DNA from: a virus
Reading direction: 5' to 3' (one strand)
DNA length: 27,931 bases
Virus record (IMG/VR): IMGVR_UViG_3300021354_000029
Coordinates: 1 to 27,931 of that record
The position numbers and the translations under genes are program-made. The notes under the pieces were generated by a model that was not told the DNA's origin, did not search any database, and saw only the letters and a list, made by a program, of their open reading frames with translations. Shown here in pieces: positions 1 through 6,056 of the stretch (its first letter is position 1; every line of letters begins with the position of its first letter).

Positions 1-182
1 GTCCATCGCTGTATTTTATCGATTACACGTAACTTATCTTCAACGTCTGGATGTAGGGTAAGCCAAGCTGATGAATTGATGAATATGGCCTTGCAATTAG
101 CCTTATTTACAGTACCATATGTATGGCTCATATGTGATGTTTTGTATTTGGTTTCAGAACCAACCATTCTAGTTTCTTTCAT
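1..182 (-). CDS. Hypothetical protein, 5' part only (runs off the window)
   Basis: Reading the minus strand from the ATG at 182 gives an open frame of 60 codons to the window edge, starting MKETRMVGSETKYK and ending at ...DKIQRW. The translation is hydrophilic with one W-containing segment (NSSAWLTLHPDVEDKL) and I do not recognise a family. The start is chosen because a Bacteroidota-type -7 box (TATATTTG) lies three bases upstream, giving an almost leaderless transcript, and because it is the first ATG of the frame. The gene is transcribed away from the plus-strand late block and shares the AT-rich intergenic region 183-292 with it. It is probably part of an early or replication arm lying to the left. 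Function unknown. Confidence 0.6.
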   Translation of the reverse strand, partial: MKETRMVGSETKYKTSHMSHTYGTVNKANCKAIFINSSAWLTLHPDVEDKLRVIDKIQRW

Positions 183-185
183 ACG

Positions 186-193
186 CAAATATA
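186..193 (-). promoter_or_regulatory. Bacteroidota-type -7 promoter box (TATATTTG)
   Basis: On the minus strand the sequence TATATTTGCGT immediately precedes the ATG at 182. It matches the TAnnTTTG consensus of the -7 element recognised by the Bacteroidota primary sigma factor. I see no clear TTTG -33 element at the usual distance upstream. Transcription from this box would start at or next to the start codon. Confidence 0.5.
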
Positions 194-226
194 CTAATAA
201 TTTTTGAATATATTATCATTTCTAAT

Positions 227-256
227 GTTAAATTAATGTTAAATTTTGTTAAAATT
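227..256. repeat. Three phased direct repeats GTTAAA(A)TT, putative operator
   Basis: GTTAAATT at 227-234, GTTAAATT at 238-245 and GTTAAAATT at 248-256 are direct repeats spaced 11 and 10 bp apart, so one face of the helix is presented three times. They lie in the 110-bp non-coding gap between divergent genes starting at 182 (minus) and 293 (plus). That position suits a binding site for a regulator of one or both directions. The region is very AT-rich, so chance repetition is possible; no protein is identified as the ligand. Confidence 0.4.
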
Positions 257-292
257 CCAGGTTTTTTTATCAGAGCAGTATATTTATAGTAT

Positions 293-883
293 ATGAACAA
301 AAGAATTAAAATACTCAGCCAAGAAGAAGCAAAGTTTATTTTTGCTGGAATAAAGGAACGATTAGCAGCTCATCAACTAATGGATTATCTGCAAACCGAA
401 ATAACTCACGAAACGGATGTGGAAGACTATGATAGTTGGGATATAATCTGGAATCGTGGGAAGTGCCCAGAAATCCTTGAAATAAAGGTAAGAAATAAGT
501 TTCTGGTAGATTTCACCCCGTGTGGATATATCTTTGAATATAAGAAGTTCTATGAGCTTAAAAAGATACTTGGTACTGATAGAGCAAGTGAAACTGGACT
601 TAGAGGTAAATACTTGTGTTTTTTTTTTGATGGTGTAATCCTTTGGGATATCCGAAATGTTAAGGAAGAAGATTTCTTTCAAAAGAACCTACCCAAAAGT
701 ACTGTTAATAACACAGGGGATATAAGCAAGAAAATAACCTATCTCAAATATGAAGATGGTATTAAGATTGACTTTGTAATTGATTATGATAAATTAAAGT
801 TAGATGCTTGTGATATATTTAGATTCAAGTATCCACTTAACAAATTAAATGATGAAATAATAAATGGAACAACTAACGAATAA
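293..883 (+). CDS. Putative PD-(D/E)xK-nuclease-like protein
   Basis: This 196-residue protein is the first gene of the plus-strand block. Residues 47-65 read DSWD, then a turn, then EILEIKVR: an Asp at 50 and Glu63-x-Lys65 spaced as in the PD-(D/E)xK nuclease fold, where a strand carrying ExK follows the Asp by 10-15 residues. The segments after it (LVDFTPCGYIFEYKKF and GLRGKYLCFFFDGVILWDI) look like further core strands. Only this motif spacing supports the assignment; the fold is common and the motif short, so the protein could equally be a non-nuclease. Catalysis on DNA, whether host degradation, recombination or packaging-linked cleavage, is not established. The next gene starts inside its last 20 bases. 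Confidence 0.45.
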   Translation: MNKRIKILSQEEAKFIFAGIKERLAAHQLMDYLQTEITHETDVEDYDSWDIIWNRGKCPEILEIKVRNKFLVDFTPCGYIFEYKKFYELKKILGTDRASETGLRGKYLCFFFDGVILWDIRNVKEEDFFQKNLPKSTVNNTGDISKKITYLKYEDGIKIDFVIDYDKLKLDACDIFRFKYPLNKLNDEIINGTTNE

Positions 884-1163
884 ACGAGCTTATTATATTG
901 TTAATAAGGAATACTTGGCACAAAAGCGTAAGGAACGATATGAAGCCAATAAACAACACGAATTGCATTTAAACGCAATATACTATGAAAAGAACAAAGA
1001 AGCTATTAAGAAATGGAGAAAGGTCTATATGAAAGCGTACAATAAAAAAAGATATAAACAAGAACAACTTAACAGACAACTTCAACTTGAAAAGAATCAA
1101 ATTAAAAATAACCCTATGCCGCTGATTGGTTGCACAGGAATAACACAACAATCAACCAAATGA
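864..1163 (+). CDS. Small basic repetitive helical protein, unknown function
   Basis: The product has 99 residues and is very rich in Lys, Arg, Tyr, Asn and Gln. Two similar segments can be seen, YYIVNKEYLAQKRKERYEANK (about 10-30) and YYEKNKEAIKKWRKVYMKAYNKK (about 40-62), each of the pattern YYxxNKE followed by a basic helix and Y. Such charged Y/N/K/R repeats occur in phage proteins next to or inside nucleic-acid-binding proteins, so DNA or RNA binding is a reasonable guess but unproven. It overlaps the previous gene by 20 bp and its TGA stop overlaps the ATG of the next gene (ATGA at 1160-1163), which indicates translational coupling. It ends in a TGA stop, in contrast to the TAA of nearly all neighbours. 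Confidence 0.55.
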   Translation: MEQLTNKRAYYIVNKEYLAQKRKERYEANKQHELHLNAIYYEKNKEAIKKWRKVYMKAYNKKRYKQEQLNRQLQLEKNQIKNNPMPLIGCTGITQQSTK

Positions 1164-1288
1164 AAAGAGAAGACTTTACAGACCTATACGATTTCATTAC
1201 TCATTGCGAAGACTTAATTGAAATGGAGACTGATACTGAGGATAATGATGAGTGGCTTATATTCGCATTAGCTGCACAACTAACCTAA
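1160..1288 (+). CDS. Small acidic protein, unknown
   Basis: A 42-residue open frame starts at the ATG overlapping the stop of the preceding gene (ATGA) and ends at TAA 1286-1288. The sequence begins MKREDFTDLYDFITHCEDL and continues with an acidic stretch (EMETDTEDNDEWL) and a hydrophobic end. Support is positional: the tight stop-start overlap, codon use like the neighbours, and the otherwise empty gap of about 140 bp in a block with almost no spare DNA. The strong acidity contrasts with the basic protein encoded just upstream, so the two could interact, but that is speculation. Confidence 0.5.
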   Translation: MKREDFTDLYDFITHCEDLIEMETDTEDNDEWLIFALAAQLT

Positions 1289-1306
1289 GATGAATTGCTT
1301 GACGAT

Positions 1307-1510
1307 ATGGATGCAACATTTGACATTTACTACGAATACCTTAAGGAAGCCCAAGATGCGGAACTATTCCTTATCTGTGTAATCATCAGCAAGACCATTG
1401 TAATCGAACAGAATCACTACGCTACGCTAACTAAACAAGTCTTAGGGAAAAGCCTTAAGACCAAGATAAGACTCATCAACGAGGTAAAGAAAATTAAATA
1501 CCTATCTTAA
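1307..1510 (+). CDS. Hypothetical protein, 67 aa
   Basis: A short open frame with ATG at 1307 gives MDATFDIYYEYLKEAQDAEL..., ending NEVKKIKYLS. A TTG at 1295 would add four residues (an LDD-type extension after the initiator); ATG is preferred because no other gene here needs TTG. An acidic N-terminal half is followed by a hydrophobic helix (ELFLICVIISKTIVI) and a basic C terminus, suggesting a small helical protein; the hydrophobic stretch is short for a transmembrane segment. Its stop shares a base with the ATG of the sigma-like gene (TAATG at 1508-1512), implying coupled translation. No family recognised. Confidence 0.5.
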   Translation: MDATFDIYYEYLKEAQDAELFLICVIISKTIVIEQNHYATLTKQVLGKSLKTKIRLINEVKKIKYLS

Positions 1511-2052
1511 TGTATATACCCTATTGCCCCTCTTGTAAGACCAAGAAAGAAGTAATCAACCATCTAGCTCTAGATGAGTGCTATTACAAAAATATCAAAG
1601 AAAAGAGTAAAAAGCTTTACTATGAGGACCTAGCACAGGATATTCTCCTGGACCTATTAAACCGTACCGAACAGAAAATCCTTGAATTAAACCAGAAAAA
1701 CGAACTATTTAAGTATATAAATAGGATTATCTGGGCACAAATAAAGTCGTGGAACCGTAGAGATAGTCTAGTATGGAAATATGAGTCACATCAATTAGAA
1801 TTAGATGTACATCTAATGGCACAACAACCAGAAGAAAAAGAAGAAGACCTAACATATATAACTGACCAGATTAAAGAAGCAATAACTACACCTAATCTAT
1901 TACACTGGTACGAAGAAAAGATATTCAACTTAAAGGTAGATACTCAAATGAGCTATCGACAAATGGAAGAAATACTTGGTATACCAAGACAAAGCCTTTG
2001 TAGAACATTCAATATAGCTAAGGATAAAATAAAAAAACAAATTAAATTCTAA
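1510..2052 (+). CDS. Sigma-70-like phage transcription factor
   Basis: This 180-residue protein looks like a short sigma-70 family member. Residues 37-85 (YYEDLAQDILLDLL..., then LFKYINRIIWAQIKSWNRRD) resemble region 2, with the E-DLAQD helix typical of the core RNA polymerase-binding segment. Residues 147-178 (MSYRQMEEILGIPRQSLCR, then the FNIAKDKIK helix) form a helix-turn-helix of region-4 type for -35/-33 element recognition. The N terminus has a CPSC pair (C6, C9) and C24, possibly metal-binding. The region between is acidic (QQPEEKEEDL). It lies just upstream of the terminase and structural genes, which fits a late-gene sigma factor directing host RNA polymerase. Alternative: a DNA-binding regulator that only resembles sigma factors. 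Stop-start overlaps (TAATG) link it to both neighbours. Confidence 0.6.
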   Translation: MYIPYCPSCKTKKEVINHLALDECYYKNIKEKSKKLYYEDLAQDILLDLLNRTEQKILELNQKNELFKYINRIIWAQIKSWNRRDSLVWKYESHQLELDVHLMAQQPEEKEEDLTYITDQIKEAITTPNLLHWYEEKIFNLKVDTQMSYRQMEEILGIPRQSLCRTFNIAKDKIKKQIKF

Positions 2053-2312
2053 TGATTACACAAGACACAATTCAAACAATAGTTGTCCTTGCTTCCGTAG
2101 CTTGGACAACAACAAACTTCCAACCACTTCAAATTGGACTACAAGCACTCCCTAAGTACTGGGTGCTTATGATACTAAAGAAGGTACTAAGCTGTACAAC
2201 GTGCTTAGCTTTCTGGATGACACTAGGAGTAACTGGTAACTTAGCAACAGCTGCTATGACCACGGTACTTGCAACGTGGTTGCAAAATAACCTATCAATA
2301 ATGAAATTATAA
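2052..2312 (+). CDS. Small membrane protein with CxxC-x-x-FW motif
   Basis: The 86-residue product carries hydrophobic segments at about 8-22 (IQTIVVLASVAWTTT) and 60-80 (GNLATAAMTTVLATWL), with a middle segment around 37-58 that contains LSCTTCLAFWMTL. A C-x-x-C followed by FW at a membrane interface is reminiscent of small phage and bacterial membrane proteins of the DUF1360 kind; the family name is my guess from the motif. No signal peptide cleavage site is obvious. It overlaps the sigma-like gene by one base. Function unknown; roles in envelope modification or superinfection exclusion are possible but unsupported. Confidence 0.55.
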   Translation: MITQDTIQTIVVLASVAWTTTNFQPLQIGLQALPKYWVLMILKKVLSCTTCLAFWMTLGVTGNLATAAMTTVLATWLQNNLSIMKL

Positions 2313-2343
2313 TACAAACGCTTAAACAAACAATATAAGAGAT

Positions 2344-2589
2344 ATGACGACAGAACAAGCACAAAAGCTAAAAGCTATTCAAAAAAGAGGAATCCTAGGG
2401 ACTCCAGAAAAAGCCTACTTATGGGAATTATATACAGAAGTATTTGGTAGAGCACCAGAAGGAAGTCCAACGTGTGGAAATTGTGTGAACACCGCATTTT
2501 GGAAACTTATTCCACATATTGATTCATTCTTAGCTCAACCACCAGTAGCACAACCAGAAAATAAAGAAACACCTAAAAAGAAAAAGTAA
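2344..2589 (+). CDS. Small CxxC protein with basic tail, unknown
   Basis: Eighty-one residues: a helical N-terminal part (TEQAQKLKAIQKRGILGTPEKAYLWELYTEVFG), then SPTCGNCVNTAFWKL with a CGNC pair that could bind a metal or form a redox pair, then a Pro/Gln-rich stretch and a KKKK end. The start is preceded by AATATAAGAGAT, a context that recurs in front of other genes in this window. Its TAA overlaps the ATG of the ATP-grasp gene. I recognise the general pattern (a short helical domain with a CxxC before a lysine tail) from small Bacteroidota-phage proteins, but no function. Confidence 0.5.
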   Translation: MTTEQAQKLKAIQKRGILGTPEKAYLWELYTEVFGRAPEGSPTCGNCVNTAFWKLIPHIDSFLAQPPVAQPENKETPKKKK

Positions 2590-3866
2590 TGGGAAAATCA
2601 AACTTAAAAATATGTGTAGTTGAATCAATGGGAGGTATGTACCTCCCATTAGCATTAGAACTATCAAAGTACTTCGCTAAGACATATTACCACACAGCTT
2701 ATCAGTCACCCTTTCCATATTGTGCCCCCGATGCAGTAGGTACAGGATACGAACAAATTGAAGTAATAAGAAACTTCTGGGATAAATTAGATGGTATAGA
2801 CTTGGTGATTTTCCCAGATATATACTATGAGGATTGGGGATATATACTACGTAAGATGGGTAAGCTTGTTTGGGGTGGTAATCAATCAGAAGATATTGAA
2901 ACCAATCGTAACTTATTTTATGACCTATTAGAAAGGCTTAATATGAATAACGGAGACTACAAGGTAATCAAGGGAATTCAACCACTTAAACAATATCTTA
3001 AGAACAAAACTAATCTATTCGTTAAGGTAAGCTATTATCGTGGCCAGTTTGAGACTTTCCATTTCATTAGCCAAGCTCACAATGGAGTTCAATTAGATGA
3101 AATTGAATATAACTTAGGTCCTCTAGGAGATACGATTGAGTATATTGTTCAGTCACCAATCAAGAGTGATGCCGAGTTAGGAATTGACGGATATGCAGTT
3201 AATGGTTATACACCAAAGAACTTTATCCAGGGAATAGAAATAAAGAACGCTGGTTACTTAGGCAAAGCTGATAATATAACATCAGCACCAAAGCCAATAA
3301 CTGAAATTAATACCAAGTTCCAACCAGCATTAACCAGTTACAAGCACACAGGTTTCTATTCAACAGAAGTAAGATACAATAGCAAAACAAATGAAAGTTA
3401 TTACATTGACCCTTGTATGAGAGCTGGTAGCCCTCCAAGTAATGTATATCTAGCTATGATTGATAATTGGGATGAAATACTTGTTGAAGGAGCTAAGGGA
3501 CACCTAGTTGAACCAACGTTCAGAGCTAAGTATGGTTGTGAAATAATTCTTAAGTCTAGCTACGTTAATAATAACTATTTACCAGTATCATTTGACCCAG
3601 CATTTATTGAAAATGTTAAGTTAAAAGGAAGCTTTATTAAGAATAATGTATATTATGTTATCCCATTTGCTAAGGTGGTAGGATATGAATTGGAAGAGAT
3701 TGGTGGAGTTGTTACCATTGGAAATGATTATAATCAAGTAATGGAGGATGCATTAGCTATAGCAGCTAAGATAGAAGCGTATGACTTACGTTATGAAAGC
3801 ACAGCTATCGAACAAGCTCTGGAACAAATGCAAGGACTCGAAAAAAAGCTTAAGTTCAAATTCTAA
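2589..3866 (+). CDS. Putative ATP-grasp ligase, PurD-like
   Basis: The 425-residue protein has the general plan of phosphoribosylamine-glycine ligase-like ATP-grasp enzymes: an N-terminal Rossmann-like part (KICVVESMGGMYLPLALEL), IDLVIFPD at 70-77, a GKLVWGGNQSEDIETNR turn at 91-107 where PurD-type proteins have their domain switch, then FVKVSYYRG at 144-152 supplying a candidate ATP-phosphate lysine (K146). Further on are DTIEYIVQSPI (181-191), GIEIKNAGYLGK (215-226), TGFYSTEVRY (254-263) and IDPCMRAGSPP (273-283), which align in position with the metal-binding acidic residues and substrate loop of the fold. Classic glycine-rich ATP loops are not strict here, so activity is uncertain. Substrate unknown: purine synthesis, amide-bond formation or nucleotide/DNA modification are all possible. 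Overlaps the HAD gene by one base (TAATG), suggesting a joint pathway. Confidence 0.5.
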   Translation: MGKSNLKICVVESMGGMYLPLALELSKYFAKTYYHTAYQSPFPYCAPDAVGTGYEQIEVIRNFWDKLDGIDLVIFPDIYYEDWGYILRKMGKLVWGGNQSEDIETNRNLFYDLLERLNMNNGDYKVIKGIQPLKQYLKNKTNLFVKVSYYRGQFETFHFISQAHNGVQLDEIEYNLGPLGDTIEYIVQSPIKSDAELGIDGYAVNGYTPKNFIQGIEIKNAGYLGKADNITSAPKPITEINTKFQPALTSYKHTGFYSTEVRYNSKTNESYYIDPCMRAGSPPSNVYLAMIDNWDEILVEGAKGHLVEPTFRAKYGCEIILKSSYVNNNYLPVSFDPAFIENVKLKGSFIKNNVYYVIPFAKVVGYELEEIGGVVTIGNDYNQVMEDALAIAAKIEAYDLRYESTAIEQALEQMQGLEKKLKFKF

Positions 3867-4207
3867 TGGAAAGAACACCAGATTATATACTACGTTGCTC
3901 ATATGACTTCGATGGTACCCTATCAAGGCCAGATATTCAATTATATGCATTATACGATGTAATGACCAATAAAGAAGTATATATACTAACCAAAAGAGGT
4001 ATAAATGAAAATGAACCTCACGGTCCACAAGAAGTACTTGAAGTAGCTAATAAGATAGGAATACCATTTGATAGAGTTATATTTACAAGTGGTGGTCGTA
4101 AGGTTGATTATATTAATCAATTTGATATACAATTACACTATGATGATGAACCAGATGAAGTAATGGATATGAGGAAAAATACGAATGCTATCATCAGACA
4201 AGTATAA
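3866..4207 (+). CDS. HAD-superfamily phosphatase
   Basis: A compact 113-residue HAD hydrolase with all four motifs visible: YDFDGTLS with nucleophile D14 and acid/base D16; T42 in VYILTKRG as motif II; K79 in SGGRKVDYI as motif III; and D93-D94 in LHYDDEPDEV as the metal-binding motif IV. No cap domain is inserted, so the active site is open, as in polynucleotide phosphatases and phage nucleotidases of similar size. It probably removes a phosphate from a nucleotide, sugar or nucleic-acid end. Being translationally coupled to the ATP-grasp gene upstream, it may act on the same pathway. The 26-bp A-rich gap after it is the first real spacer before the terminase genes. Confidence 0.75.
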   Translation: MERTPDYILRCSYDFDGTLSRPDIQLYALYDVMTNKEVYILTKRGINENEPHGPQEVLEVANKIGIPFDRVIFTSGGRKVDYINQFDIQLHYDDEPDEVMDMRKNTNAIIRQV

Positions 4208-4233
4208 ACAAATAAAACACAAACACAAAATAT

Positions 4234-4677
4234 ATGGCAAAAAATACTAAATTACTGAAAAAGAAGATGTTAACTCAAATGGAAAAGAACTTATGTATCG
4301 TTTCAGATGCTTGTAAGAGTCTTAATGTATCCAGAGCAACTTATTATTTATGGTTAAATAATGACCCAGAATTTAAGCAAGCTATCAATGACCTAAATGA
4401 AAGGGTAATTGACATAACTGAACGAGCTTTATTGCAACGAATTGAAGAAGGTAGCGAAAAGGCAATATTCTTTCACTTGAAGCACAAGGGTCAAAAGAGA
4501 GGTTATTCTAACGTACAGAATATCAACGTAGAAGGTAATTTAGCTCACAGCATTACCCTAAGTATAGATGGGGTTACTAATCTATTATCCAATCCAGGAA
4601 GTATCCAGGATATAAACGATGAAGATGATGAGGATGGAGATGACCCAGAAAACTCTTCAAGAAACTATAGAGAATAA
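4234..4677 (+). CDS. terS: Terminase small subunit
   Basis: This 147-residue protein has a helix-turn-helix at about 20-47 (CIVSDACKSLNVSRATYYLWLNNDPEF), the hallmark of small terminase subunits of the homeodomain-like type that recognise the packaging site. A central helical part (ERALLQRIEEGSEKAIFFHLKHKGQKRGY) matches the conserved oligomerisation segment of the same group, including the usual K-x-x-G-x-x-RGY ending. The C terminus is strongly acidic (DINDEDDEDGDD), probably contacting the large subunit. TAATG overlap with the large terminase gene confirms the pairing. The start ATG follows an A-rich leader with no Shine-Dalgarno sequence. Confidence 0.85.
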   Translation: MAKNTKLLKKKMLTQMEKNLCIVSDACKSLNVSRATYYLWLNNDPEFKQAINDLNERVIDITERALLQRIEEGSEKAIFFHLKHKGQKRGYSNVQNINVEGNLAHSITLSIDGVTNLLSNPGSIQDINDEDDEDGDDPENSSRNYRE

Positions 4678-6011
4678 TGCATATTCAATTACCAACACCC
4701 TATCCAGCACAAATACCAATCCTTAAAGCACTATTAGATAATGAAACAAAATTCATTATACTTAATGGTAGCAGACAGGTTGGTAAGACCTTTATTGCTG
4801 TAGAGGCCAGCGTATACTGGGCCCTATCAAAGCCTAATGAAGATATAATGGTCGTATCTCCAACTGATACTCAAGTACAAAAGATTAATAAACAAACACT
4901 TAAGTTATTATCGGGTGTTCCTAATCTAATTAAAAGGTCTTCATCATCTCAAGGTGGTGGAGAGATTGAATTTTCAAATGGAAGTATCATTAGATATAGG
5001 GCCGCTGGAAGCAAGGCCTCATTAAGAGGCTATTCATTATCAAAGATAATCCTAGATGAGTGTGCATTCATTGATAAAGAAGTATTTCAACTGGATATAA
5101 GTCCATCCTTATCTAAGGGGAATAATAAGAAGATACTATTTACAAGTACACCTAAAGGAAAGAATTATTTCTTTGAAATGTTTAATAAGGGTTTAATGGA
5201 TGGTAAGAAGTATAAATCCTTCAAGTTACACTATTCAGCTAACCCTCACGCTGATTTAGAGTTTATTGCTAATCAGAAGAAAGAGTTACATCCAGACTTC
5301 TTTTCACAGGAATATGATGGCGAATTTATAGATTCAGCAAGTGTATTCCGTAACATAGATGAAGTGGCTACACTAAGACTCACACCGTATCCTGTACCAA
5401 ATGATAGATATACCTGTGGAATTGATATTGGTATGCTTACCGACTTTACAGTTATAAGCGTACTTAATCAAAGAAATGAGATGGTATACTATGATAGATT
5501 TACAGGATTAGAGGCACCAGAATTGATTGAAAGGCTACTTATAACGCTGAATACGTTCAAGCCGATATACACGTACTTGGAGAAGAATAATCAAGGACTT
5601 CCAATCCTAGATATCATTCAAAGAAGATTCCCTAATATATACGGCTTTGATACTACAGCTATCTCAAAGCCAGATATGATTAATAAACTGATAGCAGCGT
5701 TCTCATCTAAGTCAATAAGAATACCTAATGATGAGATTATAAAGGCAGAATTACAGGGTTTTATATACGAATATACCAGCAATGGTAAGGTTAAGTTTCA
5801 CGCAGCAAATGGCTTTCACGATGATATTGTTATGTCGCTGGCTATTACACACAAGTGTAACTTGGATTATAATCAAGTTAATTCTGGTACGGTTATCATA
5901 CCTGGAATTATCTTGGATTCACCACTACTTGATTTAGGGGTTAAAAACGAACCTTCAAGCGTGTATGTGAGCTATGATAGGGGTAGAAATAATATCAACA
6001 GATGGTTGTAA
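4677..6011 (+). CDS. terL: Terminase large subunit
   Basis: The packaging ATPase-nuclease, 444 residues. The N-terminal ATPase has a Walker A GSRQVGKT at 31-38, Walker B KIILDE with D127-E128, and the coupling motif FTSTPKG at 155-161. The C-terminal RNase H-like nuclease shows D250 in CGIDIG, E302 in YLEKNNQG and D382-D383 in FHDDIVMSLA, the acidic triad that binds the two metal ions. The length is typical of headful-type terminases. It pumps DNA into the prohead through the portal, which in this genome lies 17.7 kb downstream rather than next to it. Translation is coupled to terS through a one-base overlap. The assignment is secure; the packaging mode (cos, pac or other) is not shown. Confidence 0.95.
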   Translation: MHIQLPTPYPAQIPILKALLDNETKFIILNGSRQVGKTFIAVEASVYWALSKPNEDIMVVSPTDTQVQKINKQTLKLLSGVPNLIKRSSSSQGGGEIEFSNGSIIRYRAAGSKASLRGYSLSKIILDECAFIDKEVFQLDISPSLSKGNNKKILFTSTPKGKNYFFEMFNKGLMDGKKYKSFKLHYSANPHADLEFIANQKKELHPDFFSQEYDGEFIDSASVFRNIDEVATLRLTPYPVPNDRYTCGIDIGMLTDFTVISVLNQRNEMVYYDRFTGLEAPELIERLLITLNTFKPIYTYLEKNNQGLPILDIIQRRFPNIYGFDTTAISKPDMINKLIAAFSSKSIRIPNDEIIKAELQGFIYEYTSNGKVKFHAANGFHDDIVMSLAITHKCNLDYNQVNSGTVIIPGIILDSPLLDLGVKNEPSSVYVSYDRGRNNINRWL

Positions 6012-6056
6012 TCAATCAGAAACAAATAACAATATACTAATTAAACACACTAAAAA

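Noticed and set aside
245-286. TTTG / TATATTTA as the promoter of the first plus-strand gene
   Set aside because: The spacing between the two elements is about 30 bases, longer than the roughly 20 of Bacteroidota promoters, and the -7-like box lacks the final G; too weak to list as a feature.
1295-1306. TTG start for the 67-residue protein
   Set aside because: Possible, but ATG at 1307 lies four codons downstream and no other gene in the window needs a TTG start.
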